Source of the DNA: G020344215 sp039586575 | Lineage (GTDB): Bacteria > Gemmatimonadota > Gemmatimonadetes > Palauibacterales > KS3-K002 | Length of the DNA: 64,000 nucleotides | Assembly: GCA_039586575.1 (NCBI GenBank) | Contig: JBDHKD010000016.1 | Span: 22,581 to 86,580 of the forward strand | Reading direction: 5' to 3' | The notes under the pieces: generated by a model | Seen by the model: the letters and a program-made list of their open reading frames with translations, nothing else | The model's database searches: none | What the model was told of the DNA's origin: nothing | In this document: piece after piece, positions 54,092 through 64,000 of the stretch | Position numbering within the stretch: the first letter of the stretch is position 1 | Layout: every line of letters begins with the position of its first letter | Translations under genes and position numbers: made by a program

Positions 54092-55156
54092 TCAGGTTTC
54101 GGGCTCGGCGAGCCAGTGCGGAGGCGAGCCGCGACCGGGTCGCAGCGATACGACGAAGCTGGCCAGGAACTCGACAGCGCGAAGCTCGGCCCAGTAGCGC
54201 GGACGCCAGGGAAGGGCACCAGCCACGAACCCGGCGTGCCCGCCGTGGTCCGAGAACTCGGCGTGCAGCCACCTCGACCGCTCGACCGCAGCCAGTGGCA
54301 GCGACGACTTGGGGACGAAGGGGTCATCCCTGGCGTTGATCAAGAGCGTGGGGCGCCGGATGCGGTCGAGGAAGTGGCTGGAGCTCGAGCGCTCCCAGTA
54401 GTCGGCGGCGTCGCGAAAGCCGTGCAGGGGAGCGGTGGCGACGTCGTCGTACTCGCGCCAGCCGCGAGCCTTACGGATGGCGCCAGCGTCCAGGAGGTGT
54501 GGGTATTCCTGTGCCTTTTGCAACGCCTTCGTCTTGAGCGTTCGGAGAAAGAAGTGAGTGTAAAGGCGGCCCGCTCCCATGGACATCGTCTGGGCGGCGG
54601 CGGCCAGATCGAACGGTGTCGAGATCGCGACGGCCGCGCGGATTTCGTCGGCGGCGAGATCCCCTTCCTCGCCCAGCCACTTGAGGAGCACGTTGCCACC
54701 GAGCGACACCCCGATCGGTAGGATCGGCGCGCCCGGGTCCCGCTTGGCCAGTTCGCCGATCACCCAACCCAGATCGGACGTTTCCCCCGAGTGGTAGAGG
54801 CGCGGCCGTCGGTTTGGAGAGCCGCTGCAGCCGCGAAAGTTCATGGCAACGCCACGCCAGCTGCGGTCGGCGGCCAGCCCGAGCAATCCACGCACGTACT
54901 TGCGGTCGGATGAGCCCTCCAGCCCGTGGACGACGAGCAGTTGCGGTGAGGCCACTGGACCGTCCATGAAATCGATGTCCAGGAAATCGCCGTCCGGGGT
55001 GGCCCAGCGGGCCCGCGTCGTCATGACTCGCGGTCGGCTGCGCAGCATCCGATTCCAAATCGTCTGCAGGTGCCGGCTAGGCAGCCACCACGCGGGTTTG
55101 AACGCTCCAAGCCGCCCCTGGGCCAGATCCTCTGAATGAACGCGATCGTCCGTCAC
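54092..55156 (-). CDS. Alpha/beta-hydrolase, YheT-type
   Basis: 354 residues from GTG 55156, chosen because the family begins near KPAWWLPSRHLQT; longer upstream frames read into the divergent promoter. Conserved features: VVHGLEGSSDRKYVRGL, MNFRGCSGSPNR (oxyanion), GVSLGGNVLLKWLGE (Ser), and the His in FSDHGGHAGFV. YheT-like hydrolases are predicted cytoplasmic esterases; substrate unknown. Converges on the TonB-like gene (2 bp gap) and diverges from the glutamate dehydrogenase. Confidence 0.85.
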   Translation of the reverse strand: MTDDRVHSEDLAQGRLGAFKPAWWLPSRHLQTIWNRMLRSRPRVMTTRARWATPDGDFLDIDFMDGPVASPQLLVVHGLEGSSDRKYVRGLLGLAADRSWRGVAMNFRGCSGSPNRRPRLYHSGETSDLGWVIGELAKRDPGAPILPIGVSLGGNVLLKWLGEEGDLAADEIRAAVAISTPFDLAAAAQTMSMGAGRLYTHFFLRTLKTKALQKAQEYPHLLDAGAIRKARGWREYDDVATAPLHGFRDAADYWERSSSSHFLDRIRRPTLLINARDDPFVPKSSLPLAAVERSRWLHAEFSDHGGHAGFVAGALPWRPRYWAELRAVEFLASFVVSLRPGRGSPPHWLAEPET

Positions 55157-55425
55157 GAATACCGTCGGTCCGGGTTGAGTCCCAAGGCGCCGGTCCGCTG
55201 ATCCCGGCGGGCCGGCTGCCGCCCACTGGGTCGGCCTGGGCCTCGCGCGGCAGGAGAGTTGGCCGGTTCGGTCCGGGCCGGGCGCCTGCGGCGCACGGCC
55301 CTGCTCTTGCACAGAAGCGCGCGTAGCTGAACATATTGCTACGGGTTGTGGGGTTGCGCCAGATTGACCTTGCAGGCGTTTGGGACAAGAGCGACATCCA
55401 ATGTCGTGAATAGTCACGTACCGAG

Positions 55426-58400
55426 ATGGATAAGAAGACGAGAGAGGATTCCGCCAACGAGAGCCTGGAAGAGGTCTTCCAGGTCATCAGGTCGGGGGCC
55501 GAGCCCGAGGAGGCCGAGAAGCTGACGTCATTTGCACGTGCAGTGCTGGGCCGCGCGCCTGCCGACTTTTTCCGGGGCCGTACGGACGCTGAGATCTTTG
55601 AACTGATCTCCCGTTCCTACCATCTGGTGGAGGCGACCGCCCCGGACGCAATCGGTGTGTGCGTCACCCAGCTGGCCGGGTACGGCCACACCGGTACGGC
55701 CACTGTGGTCATGAGCGACCGCCCGTTCATCGTCGACACACTGCGCCAGTACCTGACGTCGAAGGGTTTCGAGATCCGCAGTGAACTCCACCCGATTGTG
55801 GTCGTGGAGCGGGATGCGAGCGGGCGCGTAGCTGAGGTACACGAGTGGAGTTCCGAAGGTCCGAAGTTCGCAGCGCCCTATTGCGAGTTCGAGGGCCACC
55901 TGAACGACGAGATCGTTCAGACGCTGGAGTCGGAGATCCGGACTTGCATGCAGGAGGTCCGGCTCGCGACCGATGACTTCCAGGCGATGCTCAAAGTCGC
56001 CGAACTGGTCTGCGAAGAGCTGCGCCGCATCGCGGCGCGGGAACCGGAACGCGCCGACGAACTCGAGGAGACCGTCGCCTTCATCGATTGGCTGAAGGAC
56101 GGCGGCTTCGTCTTTCTGGGCTATCGCGGCTACGACTTGCGCCGCGGGGGGGACGGCCGCCTTCTCGTCAGCGTCGAACGCGGCTCCGGGCTGGGCATCC
56201 TGCGCCGCGAGAAGGACTCCTCGGCTTGGGAAGCGAAGTTGCTGGATGAGTTTCCGCCGGATCTGCGTGCCCGTGCATTATTGGGCCCGACGCTCATCGT
56301 GTCGAAGGCGAACTCGGAGTCGCGGGTCCATCGCCGCGCGCGCATGGATTACATCGGCATAAAGAGGTACGACGAATCGGGTGAAGTCGTTGGTGAGCAT
56401 CGCTTCCTGGGCCTGTTCACCTGGAAGGCCTACACCGAGTATGCGGGCGACATCCCCATACTCCGCCGCAAGCTGCAGAAGGTGCTTGCCCTCGAGAATC
56501 TCTTGAAGGGCTCGCATGACTACAAAGCGATCGTCCAGCTCTTCAACGACATGCCGAAAGAGGAGCTGTTCCTCGTTAGTGTCGAGGACCTGCGCAGGCA
56601 ATTGCGGGCAGTGATGGCGGCGGAGGACACGGGGGATGTGCGGCTGTTGTTGACGCCCGACATCCTCGGTCGGGGCGTGAACGTGACGGTCATCCTGCCG
56701 AAACGGAACTACTCCGACGAGGTTCGGGGGCGGTTACGGCGCGAGATCGCCGAGGCGCTGGGTGGCAGCGTACTGAACGATCACCTGGCGTTGGGAGAAG
56801 GCGAGACGGCGCGGATGCATTTTTATGTCTCGGCTAGCCCGGAGCGCGTGGCGGAAGTGGATGTCGATGCGCTGCGCGATCACGCGGCGGCGATTGCGCG
56901 GACCTGGAAACAGCGACTGAGCGGTGCACTCGACGATCGGTTTGGAGCGGAGGGTGCCCACCGGCTGGAAGAGCGATACTTGGATGCGTTTACGCCGGAG
57001 TACGTGGCCACGGTGGACGTGGACACGGCGGTCGAAGATATCGAGCGACTCGAAGCACTGGCGCGCACCGGAATGATGCAGGTGGCCATGGAGCCGCACG
57101 AGAGTGCGGAATTACAGGCCACCCAGCTGCGCCTGTTCGTCAGGCGCGGCACGATGATCCTGGCCGATACGATGCCGATGCTGGAGAACCTGGGGCTCCG
57201 GGTGATCGAGGCGGACGCGCTCGAGATCGAGGCCGCCGGCAAAGGGGCAGCGACGATCCACACTTTCGTCGTGCAGGGGCCGGACCGGCGGCCGCTGGAT
57301 CACGCGGTGGTAGGCGAACGGGTGAGCGACCTGCTATGTGCGGTGCAGGGCGGCCAGAGTGACAACGATCGCTTCAATCGTCTCGTAATCACCGCGGGCT
57401 TGACCTGGCAGGAAGTGGCGGTGCAGCGTGCGTACTCGGCGTACGCTTTCCAAATCGGTGCCGTACCCAGCCGCCGCGCAGCCCCCGACGCCCTGATCGC
57501 CCATCCCCAAGTGGCACGGCTGCTGTTCGAGTCGTTCGGTGCGAAGTTCGATCACAGGTTCACCGGTGACCGCGCGGTCGCCGTAGCTGCGGCGGCCGGC
57601 CGGTTCAAAGACTCGCTACAGGCCGTCGAAAGCATCGCCGATGATCTGACCCTGCGGCGGCTGCACAACCTCATCGAGGCGACGGTGCGGACGAGCTATT
57701 TCCGCAACCTGGAGCACGACATCCCCTGCCCGCGTCTCACTTTCAAGCTCGACTGCGCAGCGGTCGAGCAGATGCCGCAACCGCGGCCGGCGCGCGAGAT
57801 GTTCGTGCACGGCGTCCGGGTGAGCGGTGCGCACCTGCGGTTCGGTCCGGTGGCGCGGGGTGGTTTGCGCTGGAGCGAGCGGCCGGACGACTTCCGCACG
57901 GAGGTTCTGGGGCTGGTGAAGACGCAGCAGGTCAAGAACGCGGTGATCGTGCCGAGCGGTGCGAAAGGCGCGTTCTGTGTGCGGCGGCCGCCGGCGGATC
58001 GCTCGGCGCTCTACGACGAAGTGCGTGAGTGTTACCGCGACTTCGTGAGCGGGCTGCTCGACGTGACCGACAACATCGTTGACGGCTCGGTGGTCCATCC
58101 AGCGGATCTGGTGGTGTACGATGACGAGGACCCGTACCTGGTGGTGGCGGCCGACAAAGGGACCGCGGCCTTTTCCGACACGGCCAACGAGATCGCCGCG
58201 CACTACGGCTTCTGGATGGGCGATGCCTTCGCCTCCGGTGGTTCCCACGGCTATGACCATAAGAAGGAAGGGATCACGGCGCGCGGCGCTTGGGAGTGCG
58301 TGAAGCTGCACTTCCGAGAAATGGGCAAGGACATCTCACGAGAACCGGTCAGCGTCGTCGGCATCGGTGACATGAGCGGCGACGTGTTCGGCAACGGCAT

Positions 58401-60310
58401 GCTGCTCAGCCGTACCATCAAGCTGATCGCCGGTTTCGATCATCGAAACATCTTCATCGATCCGGATCCCGATCCGCAGAAGTCGTACGAGGAACGACTG
58501 CGGCTGTTCCGCCTCCCGTCATCGAGCTGGGAGGATTACAATCGCTCGCTCATCAGTCAGGGCGGGGGGGTCTATCCGCGTGGGGCGAAGGAAATCCGTC
58601 TGTCGCCGGAGGCGCAACGCGCGCTGGGTACCGAGCAGACGGCCGTCAACGGCCAGGCACTGATTCGGGTCATCCTGCAGGCGCCGGTGGAGCTGTTCTG
58701 GAACGGAGGGATAGGGACTTACGTCAAGTCGCCGGAAGAGACGCACGCGGACGTGGGCGATTCGGGCAACGATGCTGTGCGCATCGATTCAAACGAGCTT
58801 CGCGCGAAGGCTGTCGGTGAGGGAGGTAACCTGGGGCTCACGCAGCGAGCGCGGGTCGACTATTCGCTCGAGGGTGGACGCGCCAACACGGACGCCGTAG
58901 ACAACTCCGGCGGCGTCGACATGTCGGACCACGAGGTCAATCTCAAGATCCTGCTGCGCTCACTGGTCGATCGTGGGCAACTGACGCTGGATGAGCGGAA
59001 CCGGCTGCTGGAAGCCGTGACCGATGACGTGGCGGAGGCGGTGCTGGCCAACAACCGCTCGCAGGCAAGGGCTCTGAGTCTGGAACAGCTGCGGGCCGCC
59101 GAGCGGCTGGGCGAATTCCGGGACGCCTCGTACTATCTGGAGCAGCATGCCGGGCTCCGCCGGGCGCTGGAGTTCGTGCCGGGGTGGAGTCGTCTGCAGC
59201 AGCGACAGGAACAAGGCAAGAGTCTGACGCGCCCCGAGTTGGCGGTCTTGCTGGCCTACAGCAAGTTGCATCTCAAGCGAGCGGTCGTCGAGTCGACGCT
59301 GCCCGATGATCCGGCGCTGGTTCAGCTACTGCACGATTACTTCCCGGCGCGAATCGTCGAACGGCTGGCGGCCGAGGATCTGCGCGGTCACCGCCTGCAG
59401 CGGGATATCATCGCCACGGTTCTCACCAACAGGCTGGTCGATCTCATGGGCTGCACCTTCGTACCGACGGTTACGCGCGACACGGGTGCGACAGCCGCCG
59501 ATGTGGCACGCGGTTGGTTCGTGGCGGCGGATATCGCCGGCATCTGGGAGATCGTCGACAGGATCGAGCTAGTGCGCGAGTCGATCGCCGCTGAGCAGGA
59601 ATACCGCTGGCTGCTGGCGCTGGAGGGCATCCTCGAGCGTACGGTGCGTTGGGCGGTGGAGAACCTGCCACACGACGGGGAGATCGGCGGGTCGATCGAG
59701 ACGTTCAAGGACCCGGTCGCGAAGCTCTACGGGGCCCTGCCGACGATTGTCATGGGTTCGCAGCGCGAGACGTTCGAGCAGGCGCTGGAGGAGCTGAGGG
59801 CGAGCGGTGTGCCAACGGAGGCGGCGGAGAAGATCGCGGCGCTGCAGTTTCTCGGCGAGCTCATGGAAGTTGCGCGCATCTCGAAGGAGATCGACGTCCC
59901 GGTCACGGATGTGGGGCGTGTTTACTTCGCGCTGAGTGGGGCGTGTTTACTTCGCGCTGACCGACGAAGTCGATTTCGCTCTGCTGTTCGAGCTGCTCGG
60001 TATGGCGGCGGGCGAGGATGTTTGGGAGCATCGTGCGGTGCAGGGTCTGATGCAAGACCTGGGTGGGGCGCGGCGCAACCTGACGCTCGCGGTTCTGACG
60101 CTGGATCCGGGGGGAGCGTCGATCGACGATCGCTTGGCCCGGTTCCGCGAGAGCAACGCCAGGCGACTGGCAGCGATGCGGGAAGTGCTGGCAGAGCTGA
60201 TGGTTTCCGATCACATCAACGTGGCGGCGTTAACCGTCGCAACGCGCGAGGTCGTGCGCCAGTCGCGGAGTATCCTGGCGCGTCGTGCTCAACGCGGGGC
60301 ACAACGGTGA
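55426..60310 (+). CDS. NAD-specific glutamate dehydrogenase (180-kDa type), frameshifted by a 25-bp duplication
   Basis: The L_GDH family of ~1600 residues: N-terminal ACT-like regulatory part, then the catalytic core (FGPVARGGLRWSERPDDFR, EVLGLVKTQQVKNAVIVPSG, VGIGDMSGDVFGNGMLLS). Bases 59911-59935 are repeated exactly at 59936-59960, adding 25 bases and shifting the frame. With one copy removed, the reading is ...VTDVGRVYFALTDEVDFALL... and the protein ends at 60310 as ~1619 residues, the expected length. As sequenced, the frame instead reads on through the next gene as one artificial ~2041-residue protein. The duplication could be a real mutation or an assembly error. Normal role: oxidative deamination of glutamate to 2-oxoglutarate. 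Confidence 0.9.
59911..59960. repeat. Perfect 25-bp tandem duplication inside the glutamate dehydrogenase gene
   Basis: Two identical 25-base copies lie head to tail, at 59911-59935 and 59936-59960, beginning GTGGGGCGTGTTTACTTCGC and ending GCTGA. 25 is not a multiple of 3, so the copy shifts the reading frame. Confidence 0.95.
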
Positions 60311-60345
60311 CAGCGGCTGGCGGAACGGCCGCAGACGGAGGAGCG

Positions 60346-61551
60346 ATGGCAGAGAAGAAGAAGGACGCCAGGAGTCTGGGTATCGCGACTCGCGCGATCC
60401 ATACGGCCACGGGCTCGGCGGTACACGGGCCGGGTCGCGGGTCGCCGATCGGCACGCCGATCTGGCAGAGTTCGACCTTCGAGTTCGAGAAGCCGGAAGA
60501 GGTGGCCGAAGCCGCAACGTCATCGCGGCCGGAGACGTTCTACACCCGGTATGGCAACCCGAACTTCACCGCGGCACAGCAGGCCATCGCGACGCTGGAG
60601 GGCGGTGAGGCGGCGCTGGTCACGGCCTCGGGGATGGCGGCGATCATGCTGGTCTTCCTCGGGCTTCTCAAGAACGGCGATCATGTTGTCGCGCAGACTT
60701 GCCACTACGTGGGCACGATGAAGGCGCTGGAGGCGTGGCTGCCGCGTTATGGCATAGAAGTGACCCTGGTCGATCAGACGGATCTGGGAGCGTTCGAGGG
60801 AGCGCTGCGGGCGAACACGCGGTTGATCTTCTTGGAGACTCCCGTTAACCCGACGCTGATCTTGACCGATCTGGCGGGCGTCGCCGGTCTGGCGCGCCAG
60901 CGCGGCATCGTGACGTGCATGGACAACACGTTCGCCACGCCGATCAACCAGCGGCCGATCGAGCAGGGGATCGACCTGGTCGTGCACAGCGCGACCAAGT
61001 ATCTGGGCGGCCACAGCGATGTCACGGCAGGCTTCGTGGTCGGCGATAAGGAACGGATCGAGGCGCTGTGGCACGGGCTGATCATCCACGGCGGGATCTC
61101 GCACCCGTTCGAGTCTTGGCTGCTGGCCCGCGGCATCCAGACGTTGCCGTTCCGGGTGGCGCGGCACAACGCGAACGCCACGGCGGTAGCCGAGTTCCTC
61201 GAGTCGCACTCGGGAGTCGACCGTGTCTACTACCCGGGGCTGCCTTCACACCCGCAGCACGACCTGGCGAAGCGGCAGATGGACGGGTTCGGCGGAATGG
61301 TGGTGTTCGAGCTGGCGGGCGGTTTCGAGGCGGCCCGCAACTTCGCTGCGCGTATGCGACTGGCGCGGCGCGCCGTCAGTCTCGGCGGTACCGAGACGCT
61401 GGCCGTCCATGCCGCCTCGATGATCCATGCGCGGCTGACGCCGGAGCAGCGTGCGGAGGCGGGGATCTCGGAGAACCTGATCCGGGTAAGCGTGGGCCTG
61501 GAAGACCCGGAGGACATCATCGCCGACTTCGGCCAAGCGCTGGAGGGCTAG
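60346..61551 (+). CDS. Cystathionine gamma-synthase/lyase-family PLP enzyme
   Basis: 401 residues. ATG 60346 follows GGAGGAG; it begins MAEKKKDARSLGIATRAIHT. PLP-family features: YTRYGNPNFTAAQQAIATLE, ETPVNPTL, PLP-Lys in VVHSATKYLGGHSDVTAGF and the late LGGTETLAVHAASM. It belongs to the Cys/Met trans-sulfuration group (synthase, lyase or sulfhydrylase); the exact reaction is not settled by sequence. It reads in the same frame as the shifted glutamate dehydrogenase, so gene-finders will fuse them. Followed by a strong terminator. Confidence 0.9.
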   Translation: MAEKKKDARSLGIATRAIHTATGSAVHGPGRGSPIGTPIWQSSTFEFEKPEEVAEAATSSRPETFYTRYGNPNFTAAQQAIATLEGGEAALVTASGMAAIMLVFLGLLKNGDHVVAQTCHYVGTMKALEAWLPRYGIEVTLVDQTDLGAFEGALRANTRLIFLETPVNPTLILTDLAGVAGLARQRGIVTCMDNTFATPINQRPIEQGIDLVVHSATKYLGGHSDVTAGFVVGDKERIEALWHGLIIHGGISHPFESWLLARGIQTLPFRVARHNANATAVAEFLESHSGVDRVYYPGLPSHPQHDLAKRQMDGFGGMVVFELAGGFEAARNFAARMRLARRAVSLGGTETLAVHAASMIHARLTPEQRAEAGISENLIRVSVGLEDPEDIIADFGQALEG

Positions 61552-61589
61552 CGGCTTGCCGGTCGCAGGCGGCGGCGTGCCAGAACGAA

Positions 61590-61613
61590 GACGGGGGGCT
61601 GGGGCCCCCCGTC
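61590..61613. terminator. Terminator between the trans-sulfuration gene and the S46 peptidase
   Basis: GACGGGGGGC (61590-61599), loop TGGG, GCCCCCCGTC (61604-61613): a perfect 10-bp stem followed by GTTGTTA. Lies between convergent genes and may serve both. Confidence 0.8.
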
Positions 61614-61642
61614 GTTGTTAGAGCGCGGGTACGCGCGAGCGA

Positions 61643-63778
61643 TTACCTCCCGGCCATCGCCGCGTCGGCTGCCGCTTCGGAGTCGACCAACTGGCCGGTC
61701 GTGAGCTCGAGAACGAGACGATCGGCATCGTAGATGTCGTCCAGCGCCTCGAGTACTCCCCGCACATCGACGGCGATCGAGCGATTCACCTTGGGGTCAT
61801 AGATGAAGTCGCCGGGTAGGCCCTCGATGTTGCCGTCGAACAGCAGACCGACGATCTCCAGGTCGACATTGATGACCGGCGAGCCGGAGTTGCCGCCGAT
61901 CGTGTCGGCCGTACCGACGAAATTAAGCGGGGTCGAGAGGTCGAAGCTCGCCGGCGGGCTAAGCCAGCGTGCCGGCAGATCCCACTCGGTGCCGGGCCCG
62001 TAGGAGTAGTAGTGGTCGTACAGCCCGTAGAAGGTCGTGTAAACGGGCGCCAGCGTGCCGTTGTACTCGTAGTTCTTGACGACGCCATCGGCCATGCGTA
62101 GCGAGAAGGTGGCGTCCGGCGGGATTGACGTTTCATAGACGTCGAAGCGGGCACGGCCCAACTGGTTCGCGACGGCGTCTTCCTGCTGCTGCAGCTGGCC
62201 GAAGGCGGCCTGGTAGGTGCCGAGCCGCTCGGCGATCGCGCCAACCAACCGTAGCGCCGGGTCCTCCATGGTCAGCGCGCCGCTCTGCAGCGCCTCGGCG
62301 GCGCGGGCCGAGTCGGTAAGCACCGAGTTGGCGAGGATCGCCTCAGCAGCCTCCTCCGGCGAACGACCCTGCAATACCGCGCGGCCGATCTCGCTGTCGG
62401 CACCCAGGTACTCCTCGAACTGACCGAGCCGTGCGGCCAGCATGGGCTGCTGCAGCGATGCTGGCTGATCGCCGGTGGAGAGGAACCTTTCCTCGACCCT
62501 GGCGAGAGCATCCGGCGGTGCCCCGGCCTCGCTCCCGCGCATGTACTGGAAGGCCAGGTTCGCCCGTGCCAGCGCCGCAGCATCAAAGTCCGGGCTGCCA
62601 AAGGCGATGAACGCCGCGTAGTCGGACCCGTAGACCATACGCTGTTCCTGAAGCTCGGCCATCTGATCGATCAGACCGGCGTACTTGGCGCTCAGTGCCG
62701 GGTCGCTCTCGATTGCCTCGCGGAACTGCCGCTCGTTGTCACGACGTCGGGCCATGTACTCGGGGTTGTGGAGGCCCTTCCACCTGCCGTCGAACAGTTT
62801 CTCGGTGTTGCTCAGCCCGAATATCCGGTTCGGGGTGATGCCTGACTCTTCGGCCAGCGCCGGGTCTTCTTCGTAGAACGCCCGGAAGATATTCATGCGG
62901 CTGCGGACGAGGTCGAGGATCGCCTTCTCTTGGTACGCGGCTCGCCATTCCAGTTGGGCCACGGTCTGCAGCCGACTGGACCCGCCGGGATTGCCGATCA
63001 CGAAGATGGCGTCACCGGCCTCCACACCTTCGATGCTCCAGTCGAAGTAGTTGTCCGACTTCAACGGCTCGCCGTTCTCGTCGTAGATGCGGTAGAACGC
63101 GAAGTCGAGGGCGTAGCGTGGGTAGGTGAAGTTATCGGAGTCACCACCGAAAAAGCCGAGCTGTAGCTCGGGCGCCGCCACGAGCCGCACGTCGGTGTAG
63201 CGACGGAAGACGTAAGCGGAATACTTGGCGCCGTTCCACAGCTCGATCAACTGCACGAGGATGCCGGCATCCTCACCGCCGTACTCGTCGGCGATCCGCG
63301 CCGTCAGCTCCTCTTCGATCGCTTCCCGTGCGGCGGCGAATTCAAAGCCCGTGAGTCCTTCCAGAGCGGCGTGGACCTCCTCCGTCACGTCCTTGATCTC
63401 GATCAGCTGATCCGCCCTCTGGCTCGACTCACGCTCCTCGCCCAGCGAGGGTGCGTAGAAGCCGTCGTCCAGCAGGCTCTCACCGGGCTGGCTCACCTCG
63501 CTGACGCTGCCGCGGGCGCAGTGGTGGTTGGTGACCACCAGGCCGTTGGGCGAAACGAAGGACGCAGAACAGCCGCGGATCCGCAGGGTGCTGAGCCGGG
63601 CCTTCTCGAACCAGGCGGCGTCGGGCTGAAAGTCGTAGGTCTCGGCGAAATACTCGAGCGGCGGGTACTCGAACGTCCACATCTTGCCGTTGTCGAACTG
63701 GCCCGCCTTGACCTCCTCCATAGCTGGAGGTGCGGGTTCCAATCGGCCCCAGGTCGTGCGTACTCTGTGATCGCTCAT
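61643..63778 (-). CDS. S46-family dipeptidyl-peptidase (DPP7-like)
   Basis: 711 residues from ATG 63778, the size of DPP7/DPP11. The triad is visible: His in LVVTNHHC (85/86), an Asp in the RYALDFAFYRIYD region, Ser in GGNSGSPVINVD. After the Ser the sequence LLFDGNIEGLPGD has Gly where DPP11 has Arg, which points to DPP7-like preference for hydrophobic/aliphatic P1 residues. Oddity: no signal peptide is seen although the family is normally exported; extending upstream gives only low-complexity. It removes dipeptides from the N-terminus of peptides. Convergent with the trans-sulfuration gene. Confidence 0.88.
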   Translation of the reverse strand: MSDHRVRTTWGRLEPAPPAMEEVKAGQFDNGKMWTFEYPPLEYFAETYDFQPDAAWFEKARLSTLRIRGCSASFVSPNGLVVTNHHCARGSVSEVSQPGESLLDDGFYAPSLGEERESSQRADQLIEIKDVTEEVHAALEGLTGFEFAAAREAIEEELTARIADEYGGEDAGILVQLIELWNGAKYSAYVFRRYTDVRLVAAPELQLGFFGGDSDNFTYPRYALDFAFYRIYDENGEPLKSDNYFDWSIEGVEAGDAIFVIGNPGGSSRLQTVAQLEWRAAYQEKAILDLVRSRMNIFRAFYEEDPALAEESGITPNRIFGLSNTEKLFDGRWKGLHNPEYMARRRDNERQFREAIESDPALSAKYAGLIDQMAELQEQRMVYGSDYAAFIAFGSPDFDAAALARANLAFQYMRGSEAGAPPDALARVEERFLSTGDQPASLQQPMLAARLGQFEEYLGADSEIGRAVLQGRSPEEAAEAILANSVLTDSARAAEALQSGALTMEDPALRLVGAIAERLGTYQAAFGQLQQQEDAVANQLGRARFDVYETSIPPDATFSLRMADGVVKNYEYNGTLAPVYTTFYGLYDHYYSYGPGTEWDLPARWLSPPASFDLSTPLNFVGTADTIGGNSGSPVINVDLEIVGLLFDGNIEGLPGDFIYDPKVNRSIAVDVRGVLEALDDIYDADRLVLELTTGQLVDSEAAADAAMAGR

Positions 63779-63959
63779 GATAAGGACTCGCTCCAAGAGT
63801 GGTTCCGGTGATGGAAGGGGTGAAGAATGCAATGTGGCGCCGGGCCGGGTCGGTGGCAACAGGTGATCGGGGGTGTCTGGCGTCACCCGCGTCCCCCGGG
63901 TAGAATTGGGCACGGAGCGCGCTCACCCTGCTAAACAGCGGAGGGTATCGCTGGCCTAG

Positions 63960-64000
63960 ATGCCGAAGCGGGAAGACATACGGAGCGTCCTGCTGCTGGG
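63960..64000 (+). CDS. carB: Carbamoyl-phosphate synthase large subunit, first codons (partial)
   Basis: Only 13 complete codons are present before the window ends: MPKREDIRSVLLL, then GG. This closely matches the conserved N-terminus of CarB (MPKRxDIxSxLxLG). GGAGG is present ~19 bases upstream. Divergent from the S46 peptidase gene. The large subunit makes carbamoyl phosphate for pyrimidines and arginine. Confidence 0.85.
   Translation, partial: MPKREDIRSVLLL

Noticed and set aside
55426..61551. One 2041-residue fusion of glutamate dehydrogenase and a trans-sulfuration enzyme
   Set aside because: The join is produced by a 25-bp tandem duplication; the stretch between the two domains is low-complexity out-of-frame translation, and the second gene has its own ATG and ribosome site at 60346.

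Overview
The window is high-GC DNA from a Gram-negative bacterium. It carries prepilin-like proteins, lipoprotein signal peptides, a large outer-membrane barrel ending in Phe, a MacA/MacB-type exporter and an NtrC-type sigma-54 activator. The mix of DUF11/LamG surface proteins, an S46 dipeptidyl-peptidase, a fused formiminotransferase-cyclodeaminase, a single-chain glycyl-tRNA synthetase and many unknown lipoproteins suggests Gemmatimonadota or a neighbouring FCB-like phylum. That placement is inference; no rRNA or tRNA gene was recognised. Gene density is normal for a chromosome, and no insertion sequence, prophage or CRISPR array was seen.

Layout. 1-1.6 kb: the end of a type IV pilus/pseudopilin operon (GspH/FimT, PilV-like, PilW-like) closed by a terminator. 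1.7-4.7 kb: two lipoproteins and a small helical protein. 4.7-11 kb (minus strand): a three-part ABC exporter (adaptor, ATPase, two MacB-type permeases) followed by an ATP-grasp ligase and a zinc-ribbon/metallopeptidase fusion. 11.2-27.9 kb (minus): five surface-system genes, including a 2073-residue DUF11/OmpA/barrel protein and a 2690-residue DUF2341/LamG/DUF11 protein. 28.3-32.9 kb: a divergent signalling cluster with a sigma-54 response regulator, a CheY-like receiver, an Hpt protein and a hybrid histidine kinase. 33-64 kb: mostly metabolic and housekeeping genes (FTCD, NadE, SpeE/SpeD, glycerate kinase, GlyRS, NSS transporter, site-2 protease, Nth, tryptophanase, SPFH protein, NAD-glutamate dehydrogenase, a trans-sulfuration enzyme, S46 peptidase, and the first codons of carB).

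How the parts may work together. The most striking region is 11.2-32.9 kb. Both transcription units of giant surface proteins have a good -24/-12 (sigma-54) promoter. Upstream of each, at about -104 and -132, lies the same dyad CCGTT-N4-AACGG next to paired GTAAC repeats. The adjacent sigma-54 activator has an intact GAFTDA loop and lies beside the kinase/Hpt/receiver genes. I infer a phosphorelay that switches on a DUF11-based surface structure, with the 2073-residue barrel protein as its likely outer-membrane anchor. This is a prediction from sequence and has not been tested.

Other notable points: a perfect 25-bp tandem duplication that frameshifts the glutamate dehydrogenase and artificially joins it to the next gene; a C2H2 zinc-finger-like insertion in the formiminotransferase; a 38-codon MetS-like transporter subunit behind tryptophanase; and a pair of paralogous membrane proteins flanking an Hpt-like protein.
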